Shown here in pieces: positions 15,726 through 26,797 of a stretch of 64,000 bases of DNA (position 1 is the stretch's first letter; each line of letters opens with the position of its first letter). A program made the translations under genes and the position numbers. This DNA is from Methylibium sp. (GTDB lineage: Bacteria > Pseudomonadota > Gammaproteobacteria > Burkholderiales > Burkholderiaceae_C), in the NCBI GenBank assembly GCA_013824165.1, contig PNNH01000079.1, forward strand, positions 78,494 through 142,493, given 5' to 3'. The notes beneath the pieces were generated by a model. It saw only the letters and a list, made by a program, of their open reading frames with translations. It had not been told where the DNA came from and searched no databases.

Positions 15726-16055
15726 TCAGGCGCGCAGCGAGATCGTCAGCAGCAGCGAAGCGTCGCTGAGCGCGTGCAGACCATGGGCCACGCCGCCCTC
15801 CAGATAGAGCAACTGACCCGATTCAAGCCGGGTCCTTGTGTCGCCAACGTCCACCGCCACTGCACCCTCTAAGCACAGCAGCGTGATGTCGCCTCTGACA
15901 GCGTGTGGCGCCAACGCCTTGCCCTGTGGCAGCACGATGCGAACCAGCTCGATGTCCTGCGACTTCACCAGCGCACTGGTCCGCGCGCCAGCCAGTGCAG
16001 CGCCCAGGGGTTCCAGGCTGATGACCTGACCTGAACTGAGGTGGGGAATGGCCAT
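15726..16055 (-). CDS. Small cupin-domain protein
   Basis: The protein has 109 residues and forms a single cupin barrel. The segments PQGKALAPHAVRGDITLLCLEGAVAVDVG and LESGQLLYLEGGVAHGLHALSDASLLLTI correspond to cupin motifs 1 and 2. The motif 1 histidine (APHAV) and the motif 2 histidine (VAHGL) are kept, but the usual HxH/E set is reduced, so metal binding is uncertain. Proteins of this size often act as small metal-bound sensors or isomerases. It lies upstream of the GST gene on the same strand (39 nt gap) and may be co-transcribed. Function unknown. Confidence 0.8.
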   Translation of the reverse strand: MAIPHLSSGQVISLEPLGAALAGARTSALVKSQDIELVRIVLPQGKALAPHAVRGDITLLCLEGAVAVDVGDTRTRLESGQLLYLEGGVAHGLHALSDASLLLTISLRA

Positions 16056-16109
16056 GAGGGCTCCTTGTGCACGTGCGGCCTTGAGTCTTGATTGTGCGCG
16101 TCGCCCGGT

Positions 16110-18242
16110 TCAGCGGGTGCGCTGCTTGCGGCTGTCTCGCACTCGGGCCGTGTGGGTCGGCTTGACTGGCCGGTCGTGCGCCTCTACCCAGTCCAGGAAC
16201 TCCTGGTACCAGAGCTTGGCGTTGCGCGGCTTCAGCACCCAGTGGTTCTCATCGGGGAACCACAGCAGGCGGGCATCGATGCCTCGCGCCTTCAGCGTGT
16301 TGTAGTAGGCCAGGCCGTTGCAGTCTGGCACGCGGTAGTCCAGCGCGCCGTGGATCACCAGCGTGGGCGTCTGCATCTTCGCAGCGGCGCTGTGCGGGCT
16401 CTGGGCCAGCACGCGGTCCATGTCTTCCCAGTAGCGAGCATGCAGGTCGCGCGGCCGGTCCATATAGGAGTCGGCGCTGAAGGTGGCGATGCGGTCGAAC
16501 ACGCCGGCGTGGCAGACATAGCTGCGGTAGCGGCCAGGCTTCACATGGCCATTCATCCACGCGACCAGGAAGCCGCCATAGCTGCCGCCGGTGGCACTGA
16601 TGCGGCTGCGGTCAGCCCAGGGCTGCTGGATCAGCCAGTTGGTGGCGGCCTCGATGTCTTGCGTCTCCAGTTCGCCCTGGCGGCCCATGATGCTGTCGCG
16701 CCAGGCGAAGCCGAAGCCACTGGAGCCGTGGTAGTTGACCTGCGCCACCACATGGCCGCGCGCGGCCAGCACATGCGGATTCCAGCGGTAGCCAAAAGTG
16801 TCGCCGGCCGCGGCAAAGGGGCCGCCGTGGATCACATGCATCACCGGATGCTTCTTACGCGCATCGAAGCCGGGCGGGAAGGTCAGCCACATCTGCACCG
16901 GCTCGCCCAGCGCACCCTTGACGCTGACCTCGCGCACCTCGCCGAGCTGGCGCTTGGCCAGCAGTGCATCGTTGAATCGCTCCAGGCGCAGCGCCTGGCC
17001 CCCTGCGCGATGCGCGTGCACGCGCACCGGGTGCAGCGCCGAGTCGCTGGCGGTGACGATCAGTCCTGCCACCACATCGAAGGCCTGGATCCAGCCGCCA
17101 TCCACCGCAGCCGGGGCGGTGATGCCGCTGCTCATGTCATGGCGCCACAGCGGGCAGCGGCCGCGCTGCTCGGCGGTGAACAGCAGGGCCTGGCCAGCCT
17201 CGGCCCAGCGCAGCGGCGCCTCGGCGTGGAAGTCCCAGGCGGCATCGCTGAGCACGCACCAGCGGGCCTGGCCTGATTTGGCCGGCTTGCCGTCCAGATC
17301 CAGCAGCGCCAGCTGTTTCAATGCGGTATGCCGGTGGCCGATCTGGGCGGCGGTCATCGCAATCGCGCGGCCATCCGGTCGGTAGCTGGGGGCATCGAAA
17401 TCCCAACCCGCCTCATCGACGAGGCAACGCACGCGGCGGCTGGGCAGGGCCATCTCGCTCAGCGCATAGCGCGCGCCGGGGCGCACCGGCTGTTCGGCGG
17501 CATGCACGAAGGCAATGCGGGCGCCATCGGGGCTGACGTCATACGCGCTGGTGCCGGCGGCATCGCGTGGCAGCTCATGGCTTGTGCCCTCGAAGAGATC
17601 GGTGATGCGGCCGCTGCCAAGGTCCAGCAGCAGCAGGTGCAGCACGCGGCCCTGCGGCACGTTGTGGTCCCAGTGGCGGTAATAGGCCTCGCTGGTGGCG
17701 TAGCCGCTTTCCTTGCGCTCGCTGAAGCTCTTGTGGCGCTGCGTCTGCGCGGCGGCGCCCTTCAATTCCGGCCAGACCCAGGCGGCGAACAGGATGCGCT
17801 TGCCGTCCGGCATCCACTTGAAGGAATCCACGCCGGGGCCGAACTGGCTGACGCGCTGGGCCTCGCCGCCGTCGGGCGCGATCAGATAGAGCTGCGCGCT
17901 GGCGTCCTTGCTGCCTTGCTGTTCGCGCCGGGCCACGAAGGCGATGCGGTCGCTGCGCGGTGACCATTGTGGCTGGCCGTCCTTGTCGCCGCAGGCGGTC
18001 AGGCGCCGCGGTGCGGCCTTGCGGCCGGCGGTCGGCAGCAGCCACAGGCTGGAGCTGGAGCTGTTGTCGGCCATCGAGCTGCGGGTGACCGAGCAGACCG
18101 CATGCGCACCATCGGGTGCCAGGCTCAGCGCACCGATGCGCTCGAAGGCCCAGAGGTCGTCAACGCTCAGTGGGTGATTGCGGGCCGCTGGCTTGCGTTC
18201 TGCAGCGGGCGAGAGGGGGGTCTTAGACGTCGCCATGGCCAC
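16110..18242 (-). CDS. S9-family serine peptidase (prolyl oligopeptidase/acylaminoacyl-peptidase type)
   Basis: This 710-residue protein has an N-terminal propeller (about 20-420) with TolB-like blades (QPQWSPRSDRIAFVAR, FKWMPDGKRILFA) and a C-terminal alpha/beta-hydrolase domain. The catalytic triad is visible: Ser in GGSYGGF near residue 554, Asp in GALDYRVP near 632 and His in PDENHWVL near 668. The oxyanion-region motif HGGPF precedes them. There is no clear signal peptide, so a cytoplasmic role in trimming short peptides is likely. ATG at 18236 (MATSK) is an alternative start. Substrate preference cannot be read from sequence. Confidence 0.92.
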   Translation of the reverse strand: MAMATSKTPLSPAAERKPAARNHPLSVDDLWAFERIGALSLAPDGAHAVCSVTRSSMADNSSSSSLWLLPTAGRKAAPRRLTACGDKDGQPQWSPRSDRIAFVARREQQGSKDASAQLYLIAPDGGEAQRVSQFGPGVDSFKWMPDGKRILFAAWVWPELKGAAAQTQRHKSFSERKESGYATSEAYYRHWDHNVPQGRVLHLLLLDLGSGRITDLFEGTSHELPRDAAGTSAYDVSPDGARIAFVHAAEQPVRPGARYALSEMALPSRRVRCLVDEAGWDFDAPSYRPDGRAIAMTAAQIGHRHTALKQLALLDLDGKPAKSGQARWCVLSDAAWDFHAEAPLRWAEAGQALLFTAEQRGRCPLWRHDMSSGITAPAAVDGGWIQAFDVVAGLIVTASDSALHPVRVHAHRAGGQALRLERFNDALLAKRQLGEVREVSVKGALGEPVQMWLTFPPGFDARKKHPVMHVIHGGPFAAAGDTFGYRWNPHVLAARGHVVAQVNYHGSSGFGFAWRDSIMGRQGELETQDIEAATNWLIQQPWADRSRISATGGSYGGFLVAWMNGHVKPGRYRSYVCHAGVFDRIATFSADSYMDRPRDLHARYWEDMDRVLAQSPHSAAAKMQTPTLVIHGALDYRVPDCNGLAYYNTLKARGIDARLLWFPDENHWVLKPRNAKLWYQEFLDWVEAHDRPVKPTHTARVRDSRKQRTR

Positions 18243-18300
18243 AGTGTCGCGCAGGGCGGCAGGCTTGCCAGCCCGGCTTTGCCCGCAGAGCGCACGCGCA

Positions 18301-18726
18301 TCAAGGCGTGTCGTGCCAGCGCCGGCGGGTCTCGTCGATGGAGCTCTGGATCAGCTGCTCCAGCACCGCCGGCTGCACATCGGCCAGGCGCTTGATATAG
18401 AGGCAAGACTTGCCGGTCTTGTGCTTGCCAAGCTGCTGGAGCAGGCCTGCAGCGCCCTCGAACCCGGCCAGCAGGTACAGGCTGATGCTGTCCTTGCGCG
18501 CTGAGAAGCCGACGAGGCAGAAGTCGCCCTCACGCCCACTTTCGTAGCGGTAGTGGTAGTTGCCGAAGCCGACGATGCTGCTGCCCCACAGCACGGGTGG
18601 GGAGCCGCTCAGGCGCTGCATAAGGGCGGCGATCTGCGCGCAGTCGCTGCGGCGCTGCGGGTCGGCAAGGCCGTCCAGATAGCTTCGCAGCGGCGTGTCG
18701 GCGGGGCGGGTCTTGGCTTCACTCAT
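18301..18726 (-). CDS. DUF1801 family protein
   Basis: The 141-residue protein fits DUF1801 (YdhG-like fold). It has the opening PLRSYLDGLADPQRRSDCAQIAALMQRLSG, the central WGSSIVGFGNYHYRYESGREGDFCLVGFSARKDSISLYLL, and a Lys-rich end HKTGKSCLYIKRLADV typical of the family. These proteins have no established biochemical role; some relatives are linked to metal or stress responses. It lies between the S9 peptidase and VOC genes on the same strand, 13 nt after the latter's stop. Confidence 0.83.
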   Translation of the reverse strand: MSEAKTRPADTPLRSYLDGLADPQRRSDCAQIAALMQRLSGSPPVLWGSSIVGFGNYHYRYESGREGDFCLVGFSARKDSISLYLLAGFEGAAGLLQQLGKHKTGKSCLYIKRLADVQPAVLEQLIQSSIDETRRRWHDTP

Positions 18727-18739
18727 GGCCTTGCACGTC

Positions 18740-19132
18740 TCACTGGCCGGCGGGCGGCTGCCAAAGTTCGAGGCGGTTGCCCTCAGGGTCCATCACCCAG
18801 CCGAACTTGCCGTACTCCGACTCCTCCACCCTGTCATCCACCGTGCATCCTTCGCTGCGCAGCAGGGCCAGCAGCGCGTGCAGGTCGGCGACCCGGTAAT
18901 TGATCATGAAGGGCGCCAAGCTGGGCGCGAAGTAGCCGGTGTCGGCGGCGAACGGGCTCCAGATGGTGGTGCCGATGCCGCCTGGGTTGTCGGGCGTGGC
19001 CCAGCTGAAAGCTGCACCGCCCCAGGGCTTGACGTCGATACCCAGATGCTTCCGGTACCACTCGCCCAGTGCCTTCGGATCGCTGGACTTGAAGAACACA
19101 CCGCCGATGCCGGTGACGCGGGGCTGGCTCAT
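18740..19132 (-). CDS. VOC-family (glyoxalase/bleomycin-resistance fold) protein
   Basis: The ATG at 19132 gives 130 residues forming one glyoxalase/VOC module. The start RVTGIGGVFFKSSDPKALGEWYRKHLGI and the end GKFGWVMDPEGNRLELWQPP are hallmark VOC segments. The DPEGN turn and the C-terminal Glu in LELW supply part of the usual metal site. Such proteins include dioxygenases, isomerases and antibiotic-binding proteins; the substrate is not predictable. The gene sits 13 nt upstream of the DUF1801 gene. Confidence 0.87.
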   Translation of the reverse strand: MSQPRVTGIGGVFFKSSDPKALGEWYRKHLGIDVKPWGGAAFSWATPDNPGGIGTTIWSPFAADTGYFAPSLAPFMINYRVADLHALLALLRSEGCTVDDRVEESEYGKFGWVMDPEGNRLELWQPPAGQ

Positions 19133-19187
19133 CGCGAGTCTCCTTGCTGCGCGTGGTGCGCAGCACGTGCCGCCAAGCATAGCGGCC

Positions 19188-19673
19188 TCAGCGGATCAGC
19201 TCGCGGTGCAGCAGCTTCTCGTTGCCACGGCGGTAGCCTGTCGAGCCGTCCTTGACCCAGACCTCGTGCTCCAGGAAACGGATCTCCACCGGCTTGCTCG
19301 GCTCTAGCCGCTGCTGGGCCTGTCGCGCCTGCTGCACGATCTGCTGCTGCGCAGCCGGGTCGGTGACGCCATACACAAGTAGCATGCTGCGGTGCCGCGT
19401 GAAGTCGGTGTAGATCGCCTGCGCCGCTGGTGCTTCAGCCGTGCCGCGCGGCGGAAAAGGGTGAGTGATGGCGGCGCGCAAGGCGTCGGCCTGCTCGGCA
19501 TCTGCGCCGGTGGGCAGGTTCAAGGCTGGCAGCAGGACCGGACTCAGCAGCATGAACACCAGCAGCAGCGCGAACGCCGTGGCGATCAGCGCGGGGATGG
19601 CCACGCTGGCCCAGCGCGGCGGCGGTGCTGGCTTGGTGAGCAAGTCCGCCTCGTGGTCGTGGCGCCGCATCAC
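19188..19673 (-). CDS. Single-pass membrane protein of unknown function, paired with a 2TM protein
   Basis: The protein has 161 residues. A short charged N-terminus (MMRRHDHEAD) is followed by one transmembrane helix (about 21-45, WASVAIPALIATAFALLLVFMLLS). The soluble domain after it includes YTDFTRHRSMLLVYGVTDPAAQQQIVQQARQAQQR and ends in KPVEIRFLEHEVWVKD...YRRGNEKLL, which looks like a small alpha/beta module. The start overlaps the upstream gene's stop by 4 nt, so the two are probably translated together. No family is recognised. Confidence 0.65.
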   Translation of the reverse strand: MMRRHDHEADLLTKPAPPPRWASVAIPALIATAFALLLVFMLLSPVLLPALNLPTGADAEQADALRAAITHPFPPRGTAEAPAAQAIYTDFTRHRSMLLVYGVTDPAAQQQIVQQARQAQQRLEPSKPVEIRFLEHEVWVKDGSTGYRRGNEKLLHRELIR

Positions 19674-20134
19674 GGCGCTGGTGCGTCCGCCTTGTCGCCT
19701 TGCAGCGTGGCTGCGGCTGGCGCCGTTGTAGGCGCTGTCGCAGCTGTGCCGCCGTTGCCCTCGTCGCGCACCACCTCTCGGTCATGTTCGGAGATGATGG
19801 CCTTGAGCTGGCGCGCCAGCTTGGGCAGATCGGCTTCGTCAGCCTCGATGTCGATCAGCAGGCCGTCCACCCGGCTGCGGCTCAGGCGGTTGCTGCGCCA
19901 TTTGCGCTGAAAGCCGCCGGCCGCGGCCGCACTGCTCAGCGCTGCCGCAATCGAGGTGAGCACCGCCGCATAGCCGGCATCCATGCCCTTGATCTGCAGC
20001 AGCGCACCCGCCACCACGCTGCAGACGATGGAGCCGTAGATGCTGCTGTGATGCGCGGCGCTCCAGCTTCGCTGCCCCTTGTAATACCAGTCACGCCACT
20101 TGCTGGCTTCGCGCTTCAGATTGGCCTTGTCCAT
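19670..20134 (-). CDS. Two-helix membrane protein, SLATT/DUF4231-like (tentative)
   Basis: This 154-residue protein has two hydrophobic helices (about 30-48, SIYGSIVCSVVAGALLQI; and 53-75, GYAAVLTSIAAALSSAAAAGGF). A basic amphipathic helix follows (QRKWRSNRLSRSRVDGLLIDIEADEADLPKLARQL) and then a Thr/Ala-rich tail. The layout of two helices then a conserved R/E-rich helix resembles SLATT-type 2TM domains, which in some bacteria act as membrane effectors of nucleotide-signalling or defence systems. The match is by pattern only. No nucleotidyltransferase or SLOG gene is adjacent. It overlaps the downstream 161-residue gene by 4 nt. Confidence 0.5.
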   Translation of the reverse strand: MDKANLKREASKWRDWYYKGQRSWSAAHHSSIYGSIVCSVVAGALLQIKGMDAGYAAVLTSIAAALSSAAAAGGFQRKWRSNRLSRSRVDGLLIDIEADEADLPKLARQLKAIISEHDREVVRDEGNGGTAATAPTTAPAAATLQGDKADAPAP

Positions 20135-20206
20135 GGAGACGACCTTTCGCGGGCTTGGGATCGGGCTGTGATGCTAGCTCTTTTTCGTAGCGTCCTGTTA
20201 GAGGGC

Positions 20207-20782
20207 TTAGCGTAGTCGTTGGCCGACCGAACAGGCGGCGATCAGCTTGGCCAGCCGGGCGGCGCGGGTGTCGGGCTTCTTGGCTGAGCAGACCCAGTGC
20301 AGCAATGTCTTGCGCGCGCTGGGCGGGTGGGCGTCGTTGAAGAAGGCCCATGCGGACTTGTCGTGCTTGAACAGGCGCAGCTCGGCGGCGCTCAGATCAG
20401 CCGGCAGCTGCGGAGGCTGCTCGTAGGAATAGACCGCCGACTTGTGCGCTAGACGCTGCGCGAAGACCGCTTCTCCGGCCGGCTGCATGCGCCCTGTGGC
20501 GCGCAGCGCCTCGACCTTGGCGAGGTTGACCGCGCTCCAGATCGAGCCGGGGCGGCGCGGCGTGAAGCGGATGCAGTAGCGTTCTTCATCGATGCGCCGG
20601 CGCACGCCGTCGATCCAGCCGAAGCACAGCGCCTCGTCCACCGACTCGGACCAGCTCATGCTCGGCCGGCCGGTGGCCACCTTGTGGAAGCCGACGATCA
20701 GCTCGCTCTTGCTGGCCGCATGGGCGGCGAGCCAGTCGCGGAAGGCGGCGGGGCTGGCGAAGAAGACCGGCGGGTGTGTCAT
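20207..20782 (-). CDS. YdeI/OmpD-associated family protein
   Basis: Starting at ATG 20782 the protein has 191 residues. It shows the YdeI/OmpD-associated pattern: FFASPAAFRDWLAAHAASKSELIVGFHKV, then MSWSESVDEALCFGWIDGVRRRIDEERYCIRFTPRRPGSIWSAVNLAKVEAL, and the C-terminal FFNDAHPPSARKTLLHWV. In other bacteria these proteins are linked to resistance to cationic peptides or bacteriocins, but no enzyme activity is established. An upstream extension of the frame to 20848 is unlikely to be coding. It stands alone between the 2TM pair and the divergent rhodanese gene. Confidence 0.88.
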   Translation of the reverse strand: MTHPPVFFASPAAFRDWLAAHAASKSELIVGFHKVATGRPSMSWSESVDEALCFGWIDGVRRRIDEERYCIRFTPRRPGSIWSAVNLAKVEALRATGRMQPAGEAVFAQRLAHKSAVYSYEQPPQLPADLSAAELRLFKHDKSAWAFFNDAHPPSARKTLLHWVCSAKKPDTRAARLAKLIAACSVGQRLR

Positions 20783-20925
20783 GGCGAGTAGACGGCCTTT
20801 TGGCCCTGGCCTGCATTCTGGTGGGGTTCGGCCCGGCAAGCCTGGCAATCACCCTGCGCGCCGACAATATAAGAATTGGCTGATACATTGGCGCCAATTC
20901 GGCATGAAGCGGATAGGTGAACCCA

Positions 20926-21402
20926 ATGGCAAACATCGTGGAGTTGAGATTGATGGCGCAACCACCGGCACAACAGGCCGCGGGCCGTAGGCTGGGACGA
21001 CGGGCGCTCGGGATCGGTGGTCTGGCGCTGTGGCTGGGCTTGGGCCTCGCAGGCTGCGGCCAAGCTGGGTCGGGCGCCGACGCGGTGAGCCTGGAGGCGG
21101 CACGTGCCGAGCATGAGGCCGGGCGGGTGCTGATGATCGACATCCGCGAGCCGCATGAGCATGCCACCGGCGTGGCGGCGGGCGCCAAGCTGCTGCCGAT
21201 GCGCCAGCTGGGCCAGCGCCTGGCCGAGATTCCCACCGACGCCAAACAGCCGGTGCTGCTGATCTGCAATACCCAGAACCGCTCCAAGGCCACCTTGAAG
21301 GCGCTGCGCGAGCAGGGCGGCTACAGCCATGTGCGCTATGTCGACGGTGGTATGTCGGAGTGGGCGCGGCGCGGCTGGCCGATGGTGGCGCCGGCGCGCT
21401 GA
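20926..21402 (+). CDS. Rhodanese-domain lipoprotein
   Basis: From ATG 20926 the protein has 158 residues. A lipoprotein signal ends at LGLAGC (Cys44), so it is predicted to be membrane-anchored in the periplasm. The rhodanese domain follows: VLMIDIREPHEHATGVAAGAKLLPM, then the active-site loop LLICNTQNRS with Cys114 and Arg119 (C-x4-R), and HVRYVDGGMSEWARRGWP. An intact catalytic Cys suggests sulfurtransferase or persulfide handling. Starts at GTG 20917 or ATG 20953 are possible. It is monocistronic and diverges from the ydeI-like gene. Confidence 0.83.
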   Translation: MANIVELRLMAQPPAQQAAGRRLGRRALGIGGLALWLGLGLAGCGQAGSGADAVSLEAARAEHEAGRVLMIDIREPHEHATGVAAGAKLLPMRQLGQRLAEIPTDAKQPVLLICNTQNRSKATLKALREQGGYSHVRYVDGGMSEWARRGWPMVAPAR

Positions 21403-21407
21403 GCCTG

Positions 21408-22070
21408 TCAGGGCTTGTACGGGCGGACGTCCGACAGCGGTGCGAGCAGCAGCGTCCGGCGCTTGGCGTCCCAATTCAGAGGCCGCCAGCAGGCCTGCAT
21501 TTCGGCATTCGAGCTCAGGGGCGTGAACTTCTGTCCGCATTGGACGCCGCTCAGGGCCAGCACCAGCTGCGGTTGCGGCTTGTGCTCAAGGTCGACCTTC
21601 ACACCATAGTGGTAACCATCGAAGGCTTTTCTCACCTGGCCGCCGGGTGCCGAGCTGACCCAGACGGTGAGCAGGCTGCCCGCTGTTCCTGAAAACGCCG
21701 AGGCGGCGCCGTCGCAGACATAGGAGCCTTGGTCCAGTACGTAGTCGGGCAGGCTGTCGCCATTCAAGTCGATCATGCGCAACAAGTCGGGTCCGTTGGC
21801 GGGCTTGCCAGCCATGTTGCGGCACATCAGATCCATCTCGGCGAGCGCTTTGGCGACAGGGCGTGGCACAGGGGGCTGAGCTGCCGCGATCGAGGACATC
21901 AGCGTGACGTTCGCCAAAAGGGTGCATGCAGCGAATGCGACCAGGGAGGCTGGAGACGAGAAGGCGGGCGACGATGCCTGATGGGAAGGGCGATTGCGTG
22001 ACATGGGTTCGGTGGGCTTGGTCGGCAGCTGGCATCTTCCAGAGGGCGCTGAATCGCCCATGGTCTGCAT
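21408..22070 (-). CDS. Exported protein with FG-GAP/VCBS-like segment, unknown function
   Basis: The open frame encodes up to 220 residues; a start at ATG 22004 (MSRNRP) would give 198 and leave the signal-like hydrophobic stretch LVAFAACTLLANVTLMSSIAAA. The segment LLRMIDLNGDSLPDYVLDQGSYVCDG matches the DxNGDxxPD pattern of calcium-binding FG-GAP/VCBS repeats. Four cysteines (MCRN, YVCDG, VQCGQ, QACWR) may form disulfides. No Shine-Dalgarno clearly favours either start. It converges with the rhodanese gene with 5 nt between the stops. Function unknown. Confidence 0.6.
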   Translation of the reverse strand: MQTMGDSAPSGRCQLPTKPTEPMSRNRPSHQASSPAFSSPASLVAFAACTLLANVTLMSSIAAAQPPVPRPVAKALAEMDLMCRNMAGKPANGPDLLRMIDLNGDSLPDYVLDQGSYVCDGAASAFSGTAGSLLTVWVSSAPGGQVRKAFDGYHYGVKVDLEHKPQPQLVLALSGVQCGQKFTPLSSNAEMQACWRPLNWDAKRRTLLLAPLSDVRPYKP

Positions 22071-22107
22071 CTGTCGTTGGGATGCTATCTAAATATATGC
22101 GCGTCTG

Positions 22108-25440
<3,333 letters not shown>

Positions 25441-25447
25441 GCGGCGC

Positions 25448-26797
25448 TCATGCAAACACCCCGTGCAGAAACCAGGCCGGCGCCGCTGCGTTGGCGGCCG
25501 CGCCGCCCAGGCGTTCGTGATAGATCCACAGCGGCCCGGCCTGCGGGCTGTGCGCCAGGTAGTAATCGCGCTGCACATGGTCCTGCGCCTGCGGCGCGGC
25601 CGGGCCGGGCTGGCCCCACCAGCCGCCTTCAAGGCGCTGCGGGCCGGCCAGCAGCTGCAGCGCGGCTTGGTGCAGCAGCGGGCGGTCGTGGCGCGCGGCC
25701 AGGCGCAGCGGCGGGTCGAGCAGCCAGCCGGGCTGGGGATCGGGGAATGCGAGCGCCGCGGCGCCCGCGGCACGCAAGACCTGGCCCCAGGGCAGCCAGC
25801 GCTGCATGCGCTCGGGGCGGTGGTCGGCCTGCAGCTGCGCGCAGCGCACCTGCTCCGCGCCCAGGCGTGCCGACAGGCGCTCCAGCAGCTGGGGCAGCGG
25901 CTCGCGGGCCTGCTCGGCGGCATCGGGCAGCAGCGTGAGGCTGCGCTCGGCCAGTGGCTGCACCTCGTCGGCGCTCAGGCTGATCTCGGCCACCGGCGCG
26001 GCCAGCGTCAGCCGCGCCAGATGCTCGCCCAGCAGGCGGCTGAGGTGGCGCAGCTCGCGTGTGGGCTCGGCCGTGCCCAGGTTCAGCTGCCCGCCCGGGC
26101 CCACTTCGCGGGCGCGCATTGCGTCGTGCTGCCAGCTCAAGCTGAAGCGCAGCACGCCGGCATGGCGTGCCGCCAGCCAGGCGCCCAGCTGCAGCAGCAG
26201 CGGCTCGGCCTGCTGCAGCAAGGCGGGCGCATGCTCGATGCGCCAGGCCAGCTCGCGCCGCGCGGCGAAGCGATCGGGCAGGCTGACCCAGGGCAGCGCC
26301 ATCGGCGCCAGCGCATGCGCCTGGTCCAGCGCCAGCAGCAACGCATCGCCGAAGCGCCGCGCCGCCGGGCCGCGCGGCAGCGCGCGCACCTGGCCCAGCG
26401 TGCGGCATCCCAGGCGTTGCAGCATCGGTGCGTGGGCCTGCACCGCACTGAGCGTGTGCAGCGGCAGGTCGTCCAGCAGCGGCGTCAGCGGCGTGCGCAG
26501 ACCATCGACATGGCCGGCGCGCGCCAGTGCCAGCGCGGCCAGCGGTGTGGGTGCCCAGGCCAGCTGCGCCAGGCCCAGCACGGGGCCCTCATCGCGCAGG
26601 CGGCGATGCAGCGCGCGCAGGCCGCCGAACAGGCGCAGGCTGGCGGCCAGCTCCAGCAGCACGGCGTCTTCCAGCAGCGCCACGCGCGGCGTGAACTGCA
26701 GGCTCCACCAGGCCAGGGTCTGCTGCGCCTGCAAACAGGCGGCGGGCTCATGGGCGCCGGTGCTATGCAGCAGCGCGAGCCAATGCGGCCTGCTCAT
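25448..26797 (-). CDS. imuB: ImuB, Y-family polymerase-like translesion synthesis protein
   Basis: The 449-residue protein matches ImuB: LQFTPRVALLEDAVLLELAASLRLFGG, LAWAPTPLAALALARAG, LHTLSAVQAHAPMLQRLGCRTLGQVRALPRG and the C-terminal ADHRPERMQRWLPW. ImuB is a catalytically inactive Y-family relative that bridges DnaE2 to the sliding clamp. Two oddities are present. The N-terminus is short, with only about 20 residues between WLALL and LAWWSLQF, where other ImuB proteins have about 60-70. The place where a QLxLF-type clamp motif is expected reads ERSLTLLPD. The gene overlaps imuA by 35 nt. Confidence 0.92.
   Translation of the reverse strand: MSRPHWLALLHSTGAHEPAACLQAQQTLAWWSLQFTPRVALLEDAVLLELAASLRLFGGLRALHRRLRDEGPVLGLAQLAWAPTPLAALALARAGHVDGLRTPLTPLLDDLPLHTLSAVQAHAPMLQRLGCRTLGQVRALPRGPAARRFGDALLLALDQAHALAPMALPWVSLPDRFAARRELAWRIEHAPALLQQAEPLLLQLGAWLAARHAGVLRFSLSWQHDAMRAREVGPGGQLNLGTAEPTRELRHLSRLLGEHLARLTLAAPVAEISLSADEVQPLAERSLTLLPDAAEQAREPLPQLLERLSARLGAEQVRCAQLQADHRPERMQRWLPWGQVLRAAGAAALAFPDPQPGWLLDPPLRLAARHDRPLLHQAALQLLAGPQRLEGGWWGQPGPAAPQAQDHVQRDYYLAHSPQAGPLWIYHERLGGAAANAAAPAWFLHGVFA

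Noticed and set aside
22071..22107. AT-rich patch near 22090 as a second LexA box downstream of dnaE2
   Set aside because: It contains ATATATG but no CTGT...ACAG symmetry and lies at the end of the operon.
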